From assembly GCF_004197395.1 (NCBI RefSeq), contig NZ_SELS01000026.1, positions 53,171 to 117,170 on the forward strand: a stretch of 64,000 nt of DNA, read 5' to 3'. The position numbers and the translations under genes were made by a program. Shown here in pieces: positions 16,635 to 28,681 of the stretch. The stretch is from Paraburkholderia sp. UYCP14C (lineage in GTDB: Bacteria > Pseudomonadota > Gammaproteobacteria > Burkholderiales > Burkholderiaceae). The notes below the pieces were generated by a model that worked only from the letters and a program-made list of their open reading frames with translations, had not been told where the DNA came from and did no database searches. How positions within the stretch are numbered: the first letter of the stretch is position 1; every line of letters begins with the position of its first letter.

Positions 16635-18454
16635 ACCGATCCGAACAGGCCTTGAGGCCTGAAACGCACCAGCAGCAGCAAAATCACGCCGTAGATCAGC
16701 ATGCGGTAGTCGGCGGCAAAACGGAACAGCTCGGGCAGGCTGATCAACGCCACTGCACCGGCCACCGCGCCGATTACGCTACCGAGACCGCCAAGAATCA
16801 CCATCGTCAGCGCGAGAATCGACACTTGCGAATCGAAGGTCTGATAGTTGATGTAGCTGTACAGATGCGCCGCGATGCCGCCGCCGATGCCGGCCGCGAG
16901 ACCGCCGCAGGCGAACGCGATCGCCTTGTAGCGGTTGGGACGGATGCCATACGCGCGCGCCGCCACGTCGTCCTCGCGGATCGCGCGCCACGTGCGGCCC
17001 AGGTGCGAGTGCAGGAGCCGTACCTGCAGCAATGCGAGCAACACTAGCACCGCGAGCGTGAACCAGTAGACGGCACGCACGCCCGTCAGTTGCCAGCCGA
17101 ACAGCGATAGCGGGGCAATCCCCGTGATGCCGACCGGCCCGCGCGTGAGGCTGTCCCAGTTCAGCACCACAAGACCGATGATTTCACCGATGCCGAGCGT
17201 CGCAATCGACACGTAGTGGCCGCGCAGTCTGAACGATGGATAAATCAGCACCGTGCCGATCGCCGCGGTAATGATCCCGGCGAGCGGAATCGTCAGCGCC
17301 GGCGACCAACCAAGGTTGATGGACAGCAGCGCCGACGCATAAGCGCCGATCAGCAGCAACGCCGCATGTCCCAGCGAAATCTGCCCAACGGTGCCCGCGA
17401 CAAGCGTCAGGCTCAACGCGAGCAGCCCATAGATCCAGCCGTTGGTCAGCGTCTGTAGCACGTAAGACGACGGCACCACGAGCGGCAGCGCGAATGCGAG
17501 CGCTACCACCGCAACGATCGTGCGGCGCGGAATGCGCAGCGCGCGGCGGTTCGACAGAAACGTGCCGGTCAGCGGCTCCGGCGGCAACCGGCGGCTCGCG
17601 CTGAAGAGACCATTGGGGCGCCACACCAGAAACACCAGCAGTAGCACGAACGCGAACAGGTCGCGATAGCTGGTGCCGAATAGCGCCACCCCGTAGCTCT
17701 CGACGAGGCCGAGCAGCAGGCTGCCGGCAATCGCGCCCGGCACGTTCCCCAGGCCGCCGATCAGCAAGGCGACCACGCCTTTCAACGTCGCCTGAAAGCC
17801 CATCGCCGGATCGATGCTGTTGTAGTACATGCCGACCAGCAAGCCGCTTAAGCCCCCGAGTCCGCAGGCAATCGCGAACACAGCCTGATTCACGGCGTTC
17901 ACATTGACACCCATCTGCTGCGCGGCATCGCGATCCTGCGCAGTCGCGCGCACGGCCCAGCCGAGCCGCGTGAAGCGCAGGAACACGTACAGCACGCCCG
18001 CCGCGCCGACCCCAATGGCCGCGATCAGCAGATCGAGCGAGCCGATGGTGGCCCCGCCGATCGACAGCGTCCACTCGGGCAGCGAACTCGGCACCGGCCG
18101 CGGGTCGGGTCCGAACACGATCTGCGCGAGCTGGTCGAGCACGAAACTGATACCGATGGTAGCGAGCAGCGGCGCGATACGGGCCGCGCCCTGCAATGGC
18201 CTGAGGCCGATTCGCTCGATCAGGATGCCGAGCAGCGCGCAGCCCGCGACGGTCGCGACGAGCGCCACGGGCAGCGGCAAGCCGAACCGCGTCAGACACA
18301 GCCAGCCGATGAAGCCGCCCACCATATACACGGAGCCGTGAGCGAAATTGATCAGATGCGACACGCCGAAGATCAGCGCAAGGCCGACCGCGAGCAGCGC
18401 ATAGATATTGCCGACGATCAGTCCGTTGATCGTGTAGTCGAACCAGGCGCTCAT
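16631..18454 (-). CDS. Fused LivH-LivM type ABC permease
   Basis: A 607-residue membrane protein that joins the two permeases of a Liv system in one chain. Residues about 1-290 are LivH-like ([40 protein letters not shown]). About 320-607 are LivM-like ([51 protein letters not shown]). The linker contains arginine-rich segments. The start at 18454 overlaps the binding-protein stop. Such fusions occur in Burkholderiales. It has about 16-18 membrane segments. Confidence 0.92.
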   Translation of the reverse strand: MSAWFDYTINGLIVGNIYALLAVGLALIFGVSHLINFAHGSVYMVGGFIGWLCLTRFGLPLPVALVATVAGCALLGILIERIGLRPLQGAARIAPLLATIGISFVLDQLAQIVFGPDPRPVPSSLPEWTLSIGGATIGSLDLLIAAIGVGAAGVLYVFLRFTRLGWAVRATAQDRDAAQQMGVNVNAVNQAVFAIACGLGGLSGLLVGMYYNSIDPAMGFQATLKGVVALLIGGLGNVPGAIAGSLLLGLVESYGVALFGTSYRDLFAFVLLLVFLVWRPNGLFSASRRLPPEPLTGTFLSNRRALRIPRRTIVAVVALAFALPLVVPSSYVLQTLTNGWIYGLLALSLTLVAGTVGQISLGHAALLLIGAYASALLSINLGWSPALTIPLAGIITAAIGTVLIYPSFRLRGHYVSIATLGIGEIIGLVVLNWDSLTRGPVGITGIAPLSLFGWQLTGVRAVYWFTLAVLVLLALLQVRLLHSHLGRTWRAIREDDVAARAYGIRPNRYKAIAFACGGLAAGIGGGIAAHLYSYINYQTFDSQVSILALTMVILGGLGSVIGAVAGAVALISLPELFRFAADYRMLIYGVILLLLVRFRPQGLFGSV

Positions 18455-19629
18455 GGCGTGTGCACGGCGCTCGCGCCGTCCCACAGCGCGAACTTGCCGT
18501 CCTTCACGACGAGATCGAGATTCTTCGCGCCCGCCACGCGGCGCGTCTGCGGATCGAACTTGAACTTGCCGAAGATCACGCTCGGCACGTCGTCGATCTT
18601 CGCAAAGCCGTCATGTACGGCCGCGCGATCGGCACCGTAGCGACGAATCACTTCGCCCGCCAGAATCATCGCGTCGTACGCGCGCGCGGCGAAGGTGTCC
18701 GGATCGCTGCCGTATTTGGCTCGATAGCGCTGCACGAAGCTTTGCACTTCCGGGCGCGGATCGCCGGGGAAGAAGTTCGATTCGGTGTAGACGCCATTCA
18801 CCGCCGGGCCGCCGAGATCGAGAAACTTCGGCGAATACACCGAGCCGACCGCCGCGATCGGCGTGCGCACGCCGGCGGCTCGCGCCTGGCGAACGATCTG
18901 GGCACCGTCGGAATAGTAGGAGATCAGCACGATCGAATCGGGCTCCTCGCTGCGCACGCGTGTGAGCGTCGCGCGAAAGTCCTTCTCGCTCGGTTGATAC
19001 GCTTCGGCCGCGACGACCTGAGCACCGTCCGCCGTCGCGGCCTTCGCGAAGATGTCCTTGCTGGTGCGGCCCCAGTCCGTGTTCAGATAAAGCACGGCGA
19101 TCTTCTTGAAGCCGAGTCCTTTCGTCACGTAGTGCGCAAGCAGCGGCTGTTCTTCGGCCTGGCTGATCGCCGTGCTCCACATATAGTCGCCGCCCTTCGT
19201 GAAGTCAGGATGCGAATTGGTGAAACCGAACTGCACGAGACCTGCGCGCTGGTACACCGGCGACGCGGCCATCGATGCACCGCTCGACAGGTCCCCCAGT
19301 TCCAGCAGGATGCGTTTGTCGTCGACGAACTTCTGTGCGATGGCGACGGCCTGACGCGGATCGCTGCGACTGTCCTCGAAGTCATAGCTAAGCGGATGGC
19401 CGTTGATCCCGCCATTGCCGTTGATCTGTTCGAGCGCGAGATCGAAGCCGCGCTTCCATTGCTCGCCGTATTGCGCATCCTGGCCGCTGAGTGGTCCGGT
19501 CACGCCGACCCAGTAGGGATCGGCCGCGTGCGCCACGGGCATCACGCCGCAGGATGCGAGCGCCAGCGCGCCGGCCAGGTGACGCAAAGTGCTGGCCGCA
19601 CCGCGCTTGTTGTTCCGCAGAATCGACAT
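18451..19629 (-). CDS. LivK-type ABC transporter substrate-binding protein
   Basis: A 392-residue periplasmic binding protein of the type I (LivJ/LivK) class. The start at 19629 gives a signal peptide ending PVAHA; the in-frame ATG at 19671 lacks a ribosome binding site. The mature part opens [20 protein letters not shown], and the paralogue at 23763-24938 is closely similar throughout. It begins a minus-strand operon with the fused permease and two ATPases. Position next to a LysR regulator and monooxygenases suggests it imports an organosulfur compound. Confidence 0.9.
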   Translation of the reverse strand: MSILRNNKRGAASTLRHLAGALALASCGVMPVAHAADPYWVGVTGPLSGQDAQYGEQWKRGFDLALEQINGNGGINGHPLSYDFEDSRSDPRQAVAIAQKFVDDKRILLELGDLSSGASMAASPVYQRAGLVQFGFTNSHPDFTKGGDYMWSTAISQAEEQPLLAHYVTKGLGFKKIAVLYLNTDWGRTSKDIFAKAATADGAQVVAAEAYQPSEKDFRATLTRVRSEEPDSIVLISYYSDGAQIVRQARAAGVRTPIAAVGSVYSPKFLDLGGPAVNGVYTESNFFPGDPRPEVQSFVQRYRAKYGSDPDTFAARAYDAMILAGEVIRRYGADRAAVHDGFAKIDDVPSVIFGKFKFDPQTRRVAGAKNLDLVVKDGKFALWDGASAVHTP

Positions 19630-19968
19630 ACAGATCTCACGCCTTGGAATTGAGTGAGGCCATGTAACCATGTCGCTCGGACGCGGGCCAACGAAGATGC
19701 GCGACGAAGCTTATTCCATTGGATTTGCAAAGCTTGTGAAGGCGAATGCTGATGCTCTTTACGAGAGCGTGTTCGAGATGGCCGCCTGCTGCGAAAACCC
19801 CTCATTTCAAGCACTTTTTTGCGATTCACGTTCGTAGCGAGGCGGTCGCCGCGAAGCGCGCAAGCAGCCGCTCACGGTAACTTTCGTCAATTGCATAGCG
19901 GAATTTATTATAAGAATCGCGCATTCAAGCGCTCCTAAAATGCACCCATCACATGGATGAGGCATCGC
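19630..19968. other. Divergent control region, livK-like / lysR
   Basis: No gene. It holds the promoters of two divergent operons. Towards lysR there is an AT-rich block with TTGCATAGCGGAA and TTATTATAAG (about 19898-19917). Towards the binding-protein gene there is an inverted repeat with AAGCTT ends (19707-19735) around TTTGCAAATCC. Either could be a LysR site; the regulator divergently encoded here is the natural candidate. Confidence 0.45.
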
Positions 19969-20979
19969 ATGGAGCTGCATCAACTCGAAGCGTTCTCGGC
20001 GGTCATGTCGACGGGCAGCATGACCGGCGCCGCGCGCCTGCTCGGCCGCTCGCAACCTGGCGTCACGAGAACGATCCAGGATCTCGAACAGGAGATCGGC
20101 TACGCGCTATTCGACCGCAAAGGACCTCGTGTCACACCGACGAGCCGCGCGTTCCGGCTGTACGGCGAAGTCGAGCGCTCGTTGATCGGCCTCGCTGCTA
20201 TCGAGGCCAGCGCGCGCGCAATCGGCCGCGACGAGGTCATGCCATTGCGCGTCGTCGCGACGCCCGCACTCGCTGCGGCACTGGCGCCACGCGCAATGGC
20301 GAAGCTCGCGCAAGCAAGCGCGCGCGTCGACACGCAGCTGCGCAGCGCGTCCGCCGAGCAGGTCGTGGAGGCGTTGCTGTCACGTTCGGCCGACATCGGC
20401 ATCGCGACTTTGCCGCTCGACCATGCTGCGCTCGACGTGCACTACATCATCGAGGCGCCATGTGTCGCGGTGCTGCATCCGAGCGACCCGCTCGCGCAAG
20501 ATGCCGTGCTACGGCTCGCGCACCTCGCCGGCCAGCCCGTCGCCACGCTGGCAAACCGCTATCGTCTGCGCAGCCGTATCGATCGCGCATTCGACGAGGC
20601 TGGCGTCGCGCCTAACATCGCGCTCGAAACGAATGCATCGCTGAACGCGATGATGGCCGCGCAACAACAACTGGGAGTCGCAATCGTCGATCCGGTGACT
20701 GCCTTCGGCATGCGCCTCCCGGACGTCGAAGTCCGACCGCTCGATGTGGCGATTCCGTTCCTCTATGGCGTCGTCACACTGTCGGGCCTGCCTCGCAGCG
20801 TTGAAGTGAACGCGATGATCGAATCGCTCGCGGAGGTCTCGCGGATGCTTCTGCCTGGGTCCGTGCGTCACGCGGCGTCACGGCATGGCGCACTGGTCGC
20901 TCACGATCGCACGGATAGCGCGGACCCTACCCTGCGTTCCAGTTCCTTCACTTACCGCGACATCGGAGCCCCGGCATGA
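19969..20979 (+). CDS. LysR family transcriptional regulator
   Basis: A 336-residue LysR-type regulator. The N-terminal winged helix is clear (MELHQLEAFSAVMSTGSMTG, then SQPGVTRTIQDLEQEIG), followed by a two-lobed effector domain with RSADIGIATLPLDH. The start at 19969 is the family start; four extra in-frame codons lie upstream. It is divergent from the Liv operon and overlaps the next gene by four bases, so it probably controls both sides. It is not close enough by eye to CysB or SsuR to be named so. Confidence 0.9.
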   Translation: MELHQLEAFSAVMSTGSMTGAARLLGRSQPGVTRTIQDLEQEIGYALFDRKGPRVTPTSRAFRLYGEVERSLIGLAAIEASARAIGRDEVMPLRVVATPALAAALAPRAMAKLAQASARVDTQLRSASAEQVVEALLSRSADIGIATLPLDHAALDVHYIIEAPCVAVLHPSDPLAQDAVLRLAHLAGQPVATLANRYRLRSRIDRAFDEAGVAPNIALETNASLNAMMAAQQQLGVAIVDPVTAFGMRLPDVEVRPLDVAIPFLYGVVTLSGLPRSVEVNAMIESLAEVSRMLLPGSVRHAASRHGALVAHDRTDSADPTLRSSSFTYRDIGAPA

Positions 20980-22481
20980 GCGCAACGACTCCTCCCCACG
21001 CGGCTGCGGGACTGGCCGCGCTCGAAGCGCGGCTTCGCGAGGACCTCGGCTGGCTCGAGTTGCCCGCGCCTTCCTGGGTTCCCGCACGGACTTCCGACGG
21101 GCAGCGCGTGCTCGATGTCGCCATCATCGGCGCGGGCATGGCCGGGCTCACGGCGAGCGCCGAACTGCGGCTGCTCGGCATCGACAATCAGCGCCTCTTC
21201 GATCAGGCGCCGGCCGGTCAGGAAGGTCCCTGGATCACCTATGCGCGGATGCAGACGCTTCGCTCTCCCAAACAGTTGACGGGACCCGCACTGCGCTTGC
21301 CCGCGCTCACGTTCCGCGCCTGGTACGAAGCCCAGTTCGGCCGCGACCAATGGGGCGCGCTCTACAAGATTCCACGCGCGCAATGGATGGACTATCTGCG
21401 CTGGTATCGGCGCGTGCTCGATCTGCCGGTATCCAATGACACGCGTGTCGAGAAACTGCAGACGCGCAGCGATGGTCTGATCGAGCTCGCGCTGTTGCAC
21501 GGAGCGGCCAACAACGCCCGGGAAGCGCGGCGCGAAACCGTGCTCGCCCGCCATGTCGTGCTCGCAACCGGCCGGGAAGGACTGGGCGGCCCGTACATCC
21601 CCGACGTTGCCCGGGACGTTCCCGCACATCTGCGCGCGCACTCGTCGGACCCGATCGACTTTGCCGCGTTGCGCGGCAAACGTGTCGGCGTGGTCGGCGC
21701 AAGCGCATCCGCGTTCGATAACGCCGCGAGCGCTCTCGAGGCTGGCGCGGGACGAGTCGATCTTTTCGTGCGCCGCGCGGCGCTGCCCCGTATCAACAAG
21801 CTGACCGGCATCGGTAGTCCCGGCCTCGTTCATGGGTTCGCGAGTCTTCCTGACACCTGGAAGTGGCGCTTCCTGCACTATTCCGCGCAAACGCAGACAC
21901 CACCGCCGCGCGACAGCGTGCTGCGGGTCGCTGCCCACGCGCAGGCTCACCTGCACCTATCGAGTCCGCTGACATGCCTGCGCTACGAAGGCGACTCGAT
22001 CGTCGTCGACACGCCCAGAGGGCGATACACGGTCGACTACCTGATTTTCGCGACCGGCTTTCACTCGGAAATCGATACACGCGACGAGTTCGCGTCGATT
22101 GCGCCGCACGTGCGCCGCTGGCGCGAGCGCTTTACAGCGGCGCCCGGATTATCCAACGAAGAACTCGCCAGCTCTCCGGACCTCGACCGTAACTTCGCGT
22201 TCCAGGAGCGCGTTCCCGGAAGCTGTCCCGCGCTCGCGCGCATCCACTGCTTCAATCACGCGGCCAGTCTGACGCACGGCAAGGTAGCCGGCGATATCCC
22301 CGCGATCAGCGACGGCGCGCAGCGGCTCGCGCGCGCGATCGCCGCGATGCTGTTCGACGCCGACCGCGATACGCACTACGCGGCGCTGCAAGCTTTCGAC
22401 ACCGCGGAACTCGCGGGAGACGAATGGGACGACGCGGATGCCGCTGCCGGCACCGTGCCCGCCGACACCCCTGCCCTTTAA
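20976..22481 (+). CDS. FAD/NAD(P)-dependent monooxygenase-like oxidoreductase
   Basis: A 501-residue flavoprotein. The FAD-binding motif IGAGMAGLTA is at about residues 51-60 and a second dinucleotide-binding motif VVGASASAF at about 239-247. The FATGF segment (about 361-365) is typical of class B flavin monooxygenases. It is translated with lysR (ATGA overlap) and with the next gene (TAATG overlap). Class B enzymes oxidise sulfur or nitrogen atoms, so oxidation of a thioether or thiol is a fair guess. The substrate is unknown. Confidence 0.85.
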   Translation: MSATTPPHAAAGLAALEARLREDLGWLELPAPSWVPARTSDGQRVLDVAIIGAGMAGLTASAELRLLGIDNQRLFDQAPAGQEGPWITYARMQTLRSPKQLTGPALRLPALTFRAWYEAQFGRDQWGALYKIPRAQWMDYLRWYRRVLDLPVSNDTRVEKLQTRSDGLIELALLHGAANNAREARRETVLARHVVLATGREGLGGPYIPDVARDVPAHLRAHSSDPIDFAALRGKRVGVVGASASAFDNAASALEAGAGRVDLFVRRAALPRINKLTGIGSPGLVHGFASLPDTWKWRFLHYSAQTQTPPPRDSVLRVAAHAQAHLHLSSPLTCLRYEGDSIVVDTPRGRYTVDYLIFATGFHSEIDTRDEFASIAPHVRRWRERFTAAPGLSNEELASSPDLDRNFAFQERVPGSCPALARIHCFNHAASLTHGKVAGDIPAISDGAQRLARAIAAMLFDADRDTHYAALQAFDTAELAGDEWDDADAAAGTVPADTPAL

Positions 22482-23062
22482 TGGACCCACACCTGATGTC
22501 TTCATCCGCTGATTCCCTATCGGCCACCGCGACCGACGACTTCGTCGCACAACTCGCGGGACTGGCGCCCGACGGCGCGACTGCGGCGCTGCGCGCATTC
22601 CGCGGCGACGCGACGCGTTATACGCAAGGCAGTCACGATGCGCTGTTCTCGACCGAGGTCGCCGATCTGACGCTTCGCGAGCGGCTCTACGCGGCCTGGT
22701 ATGCCGCGTTGCTATCGAACGCTGAGCAGACGGCGCTCGCGTATCGCGAGCGGCTGCTGGCACCGGCGAGCGCTGCCGACGCACAGACCGAAACGACGAA
22801 CTCGCGGCTCGATGCGATCGCCGGGCAACGCGCCGTTGCGCTCGCGTCGATCGCGAAGACCGAGCCGCGGCTCGCCGCGATCCTGCTTCACACGGAAGCC
22901 CTGACGCTGCGCCCTGCCGCGACCGGCAAGCCGGCGCTCTCGACGTTACAAGCGGCTGGCCTCACGACACGCGCCATCGTCGCGCTCTCGCAACTCGTCG
23001 CGTTCGTGACATACCAGGTGCGTGTCGTCGCCGCATTGCGCGCATTGGAGGCAAAGGCATGA
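22481..23062 (+). CDS. CMD domain protein, Avi_7170-like
   Basis: A 193-residue protein of the carboxymuconolactone decarboxylase/AhpD fold without the CxxC pair. It resembles the family annotated as CMD domain protein Avi_7170, which is usually found beside the Avi_7169-type protein, as here. The ATG at 22481 overlaps the stop of the flavoprotein gene (TAATG); a later ATG at 22496 is possible. Its end overlaps the next start by four bases. The biochemical role is not known. Confidence 0.75.
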   Translation: MDPHLMSSSADSLSATATDDFVAQLAGLAPDGATAALRAFRGDATRYTQGSHDALFSTEVADLTLRERLYAAWYAALLSNAEQTALAYRERLLAPASAADAQTETTNSRLDAIAGQRAVALASIAKTEPRLAAILLHTEALTLRPAATGKPALSTLQAAGLTTRAIVALSQLVAFVTYQVRVVAALRALEAKA

Positions 23063-23634
23063 GTTCGAATCAAGCCTTTACGACACAGACACTCGGCTGG
23101 TCCGCCTGGCTGGACACGGTCCCGCTTGCGCAGGCATCGCCCGAGCAGAGCGCGGTCCTCGAAGCAAGCCACCCTCAAGCGAAGACCTCCGACTACTACC
23201 TGTTGCTGGTGCACGAGGCGGAAATCCTGCGGCAACGATCGGGCGCCTTCAATAGCATCATGTACGCGCCGGGCGGCTTGTCACGTGCGGAGCGTGAGCT
23301 CGCGAGCACGGTCGTCTCGCGTGTCAACGGATGCGTTTACTGCGCGTCGGTGCACGCGCAGCGCTTCCAGCAACTCGCGAAGCGCGACGACGTGATCCAG
23401 CAGATCTTCGCCGCTCCTGAAACCGCGGGAACGACCGAACGCGAGCGCGCCATCGTGCGATACGCGATCGATCTTACGCTGCATCCGCAGGCGGTCACAG
23501 CCGAATCGCTCGATGCGCTGCGCCGCGCGGGACTCGACGATGCGCAGATTCTCGATCTCAGCCACGCGATTGCGATCTTCGCCTGGGCCAACCGTTTGAT
23601 GCTGACGTTGGGCGAACCAGTGTTTCCGGCCTGA
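23059..23634 (+). CDS. AhpD-like alkylhydroperoxidase domain protein, Avi_7169-like
   Basis: A 191-residue protein with the AhpD redox motif NGCVYCASVH (C92, C95, H99). The fold reduces peroxides through a cysteine pair. It forms a recurring pair with the preceding CMD protein. Here they follow a LysR regulator and a flavin monooxygenase in one coupled operon, so it may deal with peroxide from flavin uncoupling or with a sulfenic intermediate. That function is inference. Confidence 0.8.
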   Translation: MSSNQAFTTQTLGWSAWLDTVPLAQASPEQSAVLEASHPQAKTSDYYLLLVHEAEILRQRSGAFNSIMYAPGGLSRAERELASTVVSRVNGCVYCASVHAQRFQQLAKRDDVIQQIFAAPETAGTTERERAIVRYAIDLTLHPQAVTAESLDALRRAGLDDAQILDLSHAIAIFAWANRLMLTLGEPVFPA

Positions 23635-23762
23635 GCGAGGCCGCCGCCGCATCGACTTCGCAACAGTGCGGTGCCCAGCGAATGGATATGACAATCGCTT
23701 CGTTGCCGCACGATGTGATGCGTTAGAGACTTGCAGTCCCACTCACTCCGAGAAAATCCGTC

Positions 23763-24938
23763 ATGTCTGCCACGTGTTCTTCCGCGCTGCACCGGCGACT
23801 TTTCGCGCTCGCCGGCGCCGTCATTGCTTTCTCTTTCTCCGCCGTTTCGTCGGCGGCACCTGCCAGCGGCGAGCCGGTTTTCTTCGGCGTCAGCGGACCG
23901 TTGACCGGTCCTAACGCGCAATACGGCGCGCAATGGAAAGCCGGCTTCGACCTCGCGCTCGACGAAATCAACCGCGACGGCGGCATCGACGGCCATCCGC
24001 TGCAGTACGTGTTCGAAGACAGTCAGAGCGATCCGCGCCAGGCGGTCGCGATCGCGCAGAAGTTCGTCGACGACAAGCGCATCCTGATCGAACTCGGTGA
24101 TTTTTCGAGCCCCGCTTCGATGGCGGCCTCGCCGATCTATCAGCGCGCGGGCCTGGTTCAGCTGGGCTTCACCAACTCGCATCCGGACTTCACGAAGGGC
24201 GGCGACTTCATCTGGAGCCCGTCGGTCAGCCAGGCCGACGCGCAGCCGCTGCTCGCGGATCTGACCGTCAAACAGGGCTTCAGGCGCGTCGCCGTGCTGT
24301 TCCAGAACACTGACTGGGGTCGCGCCAGCAAGGACGTCTTCGTGAAGGCGGCAGCCGCGCGCGGCGCGCAGGTCATCGCGGCCGAAGGCTACCAGCCCAC
24401 CGACAAGGATTTCCGCGCGACGCTGCTGCGTGTGCGCGATACGAAGCCCGACTCGCTCGTGCTGATTTCGTACTACTCGGACGGTGCGCAGATCGTGCGT
24501 CAGGCGCGCACGAGCGGCATCACGCTGCCGATCGTGGCGGCGAGTTCGGTGTACTCGCCGAAATTCATGGAACTCGGCGGTGACGCCGTAAACGGGGTGA
24601 CCACCAACACGAGCTTTTTCCCCGGAGACCGCAGCCCTGAAGTCCAGCGCTTCGTTCGCGACTTCGAGGCGAAGTACCATCACGAGCCCGACGCCTTCAA
24701 TGCATTCGCCTACGACGCCACGATCATTGCCGCTTATGCGTTGCGCACGGGCGGACTAGATCGACGCGGCGTGCGCGATGCGCTGCCGAAGCTGCATGAC
24801 GTGCCGAGCGTCGTGTTCGGCAAGGCGACCTTCGACCCGGCGACGCGACGTGTGATCGGCGTGAAGAGCGTCAACCTCGTCGTCGAGAATGGGCAGTGGG
24901 CGCTGCTTGGCAGCAAGCCCGCGCTGGCGGCCAGGTAG
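23763..24938 (+). CDS. LivK-type ABC transporter substrate-binding protein (second)
   Basis: A 391-residue periplasmic binding protein, a close paralogue of 18451-19629: same opening (FFGVSGPLTGPNAQYG), same [15 protein letters not shown] segment and same [17 protein letters not shown] segment. The signal peptide ends SSAAP. It has no permease or ATPase of its own, so it may use the divergent Liv system. It lies 128 bases after the AhpD-like gene and may be the last cistron of that operon. Confidence 0.9.
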   Translation: MSATCSSALHRRLFALAGAVIAFSFSAVSSAAPASGEPVFFGVSGPLTGPNAQYGAQWKAGFDLALDEINRDGGIDGHPLQYVFEDSQSDPRQAVAIAQKFVDDKRILIELGDFSSPASMAASPIYQRAGLVQLGFTNSHPDFTKGGDFIWSPSVSQADAQPLLADLTVKQGFRRVAVLFQNTDWGRASKDVFVKAAAARGAQVIAAEGYQPTDKDFRATLLRVRDTKPDSLVLISYYSDGAQIVRQARTSGITLPIVAASSVYSPKFMELGGDAVNGVTTNTSFFPGDRSPEVQRFVRDFEAKYHHEPDAFNAFAYDATIIAAYALRTGGLDRRGVRDALPKLHDVPSVVFGKATFDPATRRVIGVKSVNLVVENGQWALLGSKPALAAR

Positions 24939-24991
24939 CGGCCGACAGATTCGCGCGGGCCGCTTGCCGATGCGGCTGCGCGCGATCCGCC

Positions 24992-26314
24992 TCACGCGGA
25001 AAAGAACCGGTTTTCAGGCCTTGGCAGCCCAAGATTCTCGCGCAGCGTCTTGCCTTCGTACTCGCGCCGGAACAGCCCCCGTCTCTGCAGTTCGGGAATG
25101 ACTTTGTCGACGAAATCGTCGAGACCCGCTGGAAGATGCGAGAACATCACATTGAATCCGTCTGAGCCCTCTTCCAGCAGCCACTGCTCCATCTGATCAG
25201 CAATCATCCCGGCAGTGCCGACCATCTCCAGCCCGGAGTATCCGCCGATGCGCTGCGCGAGCTGGCGGATCGTCAAGCCATCGCGCTGAGCCCATTCCAC
25301 CACGCGTTGCCGCGCGGTGCGGCTTGCGTTGGTCTCGGGAATTTCCGGGAGTGGGCCGTCCGGATCGAGACCGGACACATCGTGTCCCAACGCGATCGAC
25401 AATGAAGCGATGCCGCTCTCGTAGTGCACGAACGTATCGAGCCGCTCGCGCGTTTCGCGCGCCTCGTCGAGCGTATCGCCCACCACGACGAAAGCCGCCG
25501 GCAGAATCTTCATGTGATCGCGCGAGCGGCCGAGTTTCTCCATGCGGCTTTTTACGTCGGCGTAGAAACGCTTTCCATCGGCCAGTGTGGTTTGCGCGGT
25601 GAACACGACTTCGGCCGTTTCCGCGGCGATCTGCCGTCCCGCTTCAGATGAACCGGCCTGCACGATCACGGGCCAGCCCTGAATCGGCCGGGCGATATTC
25701 AACGGGCCTCGCACCGAGAAGTTCGTGCTTTTGTAGTTCAGCACATGCAGCTTTTGCGGGTCGAAGAATGTTCCGCTCGCCGTGTCGCGGATAAACGCGT
25801 CATCGGCCCAGCTATCCCACAGCCCCGTGACCACATCGAAGAATTCGCGGGCGCGCCGGTAGCGCTCGTCGTGTTCGACGTGCTCGTCGAGGCCGAAATT
25901 GAGCGCCGCGTCCGGATTCGATGTCGTCACGAGATTCCACCCGGCGCGGCCACCGCTGATATGGTCGAGCGACGCGAACCGCCTCGCCACGTGATACGGC
26001 GCGTCGAAGGTCGTGGACGCGGTCGCGACGAGACCTAGCCGCTCGGTGACCGCCGCTAGCGCGGGCAGCAACGTGAGCGGCTCGAACGAGGTCACTGTGT
26101 GGCTGTGCCTGAGGGCGTCTAGCGGCATGTTGAGCACCGCGAGGTGGTCGGCCATGAAGAACGCGTCGAAGCGGCCGCGCTCGAGCGTCTGTGCAAAACG
26201 TTTGAGATGCTCGAAATTGAAGTTGGCATCGGGATAGGCGCCAGGGTAGCGCCATGCGCCGGTGTGGATCGTCGTGGGGCGCATGAAGGCGCCGAGGCGA
26301 AGCTGACGTGACAT
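24992..26314 (-). CDS. NtaA/SnaA/DszA-type FMN-dependent monooxygenase (second)
   Basis: A 440-residue luciferase-like monooxygenase of the same branch as 6722-8104. It has LRLGAFMRPTTIHTGAWRYP, FASLDHISGGRAGWNLVTTS, VIVQAGSSEAGRQIAAE and the C-terminal RREYEGKTLRENLGLPRP. It needs reduced FMN from elsewhere. It converges with the second LivK-like gene and is divergent from the leader-groES unit, so it is its own transcription unit. The substrate cannot be told apart from its paralogues by eye. Confidence 0.9.
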   Translation of the reverse strand: MSRQLRLGAFMRPTTIHTGAWRYPGAYPDANFNFEHLKRFAQTLERGRFDAFFMADHLAVLNMPLDALRHSHTVTSFEPLTLLPALAAVTERLGLVATASTTFDAPYHVARRFASLDHISGGRAGWNLVTTSNPDAALNFGLDEHVEHDERYRRAREFFDVVTGLWDSWADDAFIRDTASGTFFDPQKLHVLNYKSTNFSVRGPLNIARPIQGWPVIVQAGSSEAGRQIAAETAEVVFTAQTTLADGKRFYADVKSRMEKLGRSRDHMKILPAAFVVVGDTLDEARETRERLDTFVHYESGIASLSIALGHDVSGLDPDGPLPEIPETNASRTARQRVVEWAQRDGLTIRQLAQRIGGYSGLEMVGTAGMIADQMEQWLLEEGSDGFNVMFSHLPAGLDDFVDKVIPELQRRGLFRREYEGKTLRENLGLPRPENRFFSA

Positions 26315-26500
26315 GAGCCGGTATCCATCGAGAACAGGGTCGGGCCAGTGTAATGCCGTTGCGCTGAGGCTGCCTGGCGACAGCTCGATTTCAAATTGAA
26401 GCCCGACAGCAGCGACGTTCGAAGCCCGCCGTATGCAGGCGCTTTATGCCTGATGCGCTGCGTACGGACGAATCGATTTCCTTCCTCGCGTGCTTTTCAT

Positions 26501-26604
26501 ATGCGCAAACATTGGTTGGATTTGCACGGGCGCCGACTTACCGTCCTGAGTCTGGCGCCGTGGAGCGCAATGCCAATAGCAACCCGTGAGGAAGGAAACA
26601 ACAG

Positions 26605-26608
<4 letters not shown>
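26501..26608 (+). CDS. MRKHWL leader ORF, copy B, coupled to groES
   Basis: A 35-codon ORF starting [15 protein letters not shown]; its TGA overlaps the groES ATG (ATGA at 26605-26608). DNA similarity to copy A at 11427 runs from about 38 bases upstream of the ATG to about 60 bases downstream. Upstream in-frame codons are open back to 26396, so the true start is uncertain and no ribosome binding site precedes the ATG. The overlap would make groES translation depend in part on this ORF. Confidence 0.6.
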
Positions 26609-28549
<1,941 letters not shown>

Positions 28550-28590
28550 TCGAACTGCTCTAGCCTGCTGACGCCGCGAGGCGTCGGCGC

Positions 28591-28634
28591 AACGCGCCGC
28601 GCATCGCGACCGTCGATGCGCGGCGCGTTGTTTT
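28591..28634 (+). terminator. Strong intrinsic terminator after groEL
   Basis: A perfect 16-base-pair stem (28591-28606 with 28614-28629) of AACGCGCCGCGCATCG and its complement, 7-base loop, followed by GTTTTG. Confidence 0.85.
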
Positions 28635-28681
28635 GAGGGGCCAAGCCGCAACCGCTTCGTGCGCCCTGCCCCGATCCTGAT

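Noticed and set aside
26516-26544. A -35/-10 pair (TTGGAT, 17 bases, TACCGT) inside the MRKHWL block, also readable in the other two copies
   Set aside because: The spacing repeats in all copies, but the boxes are poor and the variable bases fit codon degeneracy better than promoter constraint. The promoter is probably farther upstream.
26315-26604. CIRCE or another heat-shock operator before groES
   Set aside because: No TTAGCACTC...GAGTGCTAA-type inverted repeat could be found by eye on either strand.
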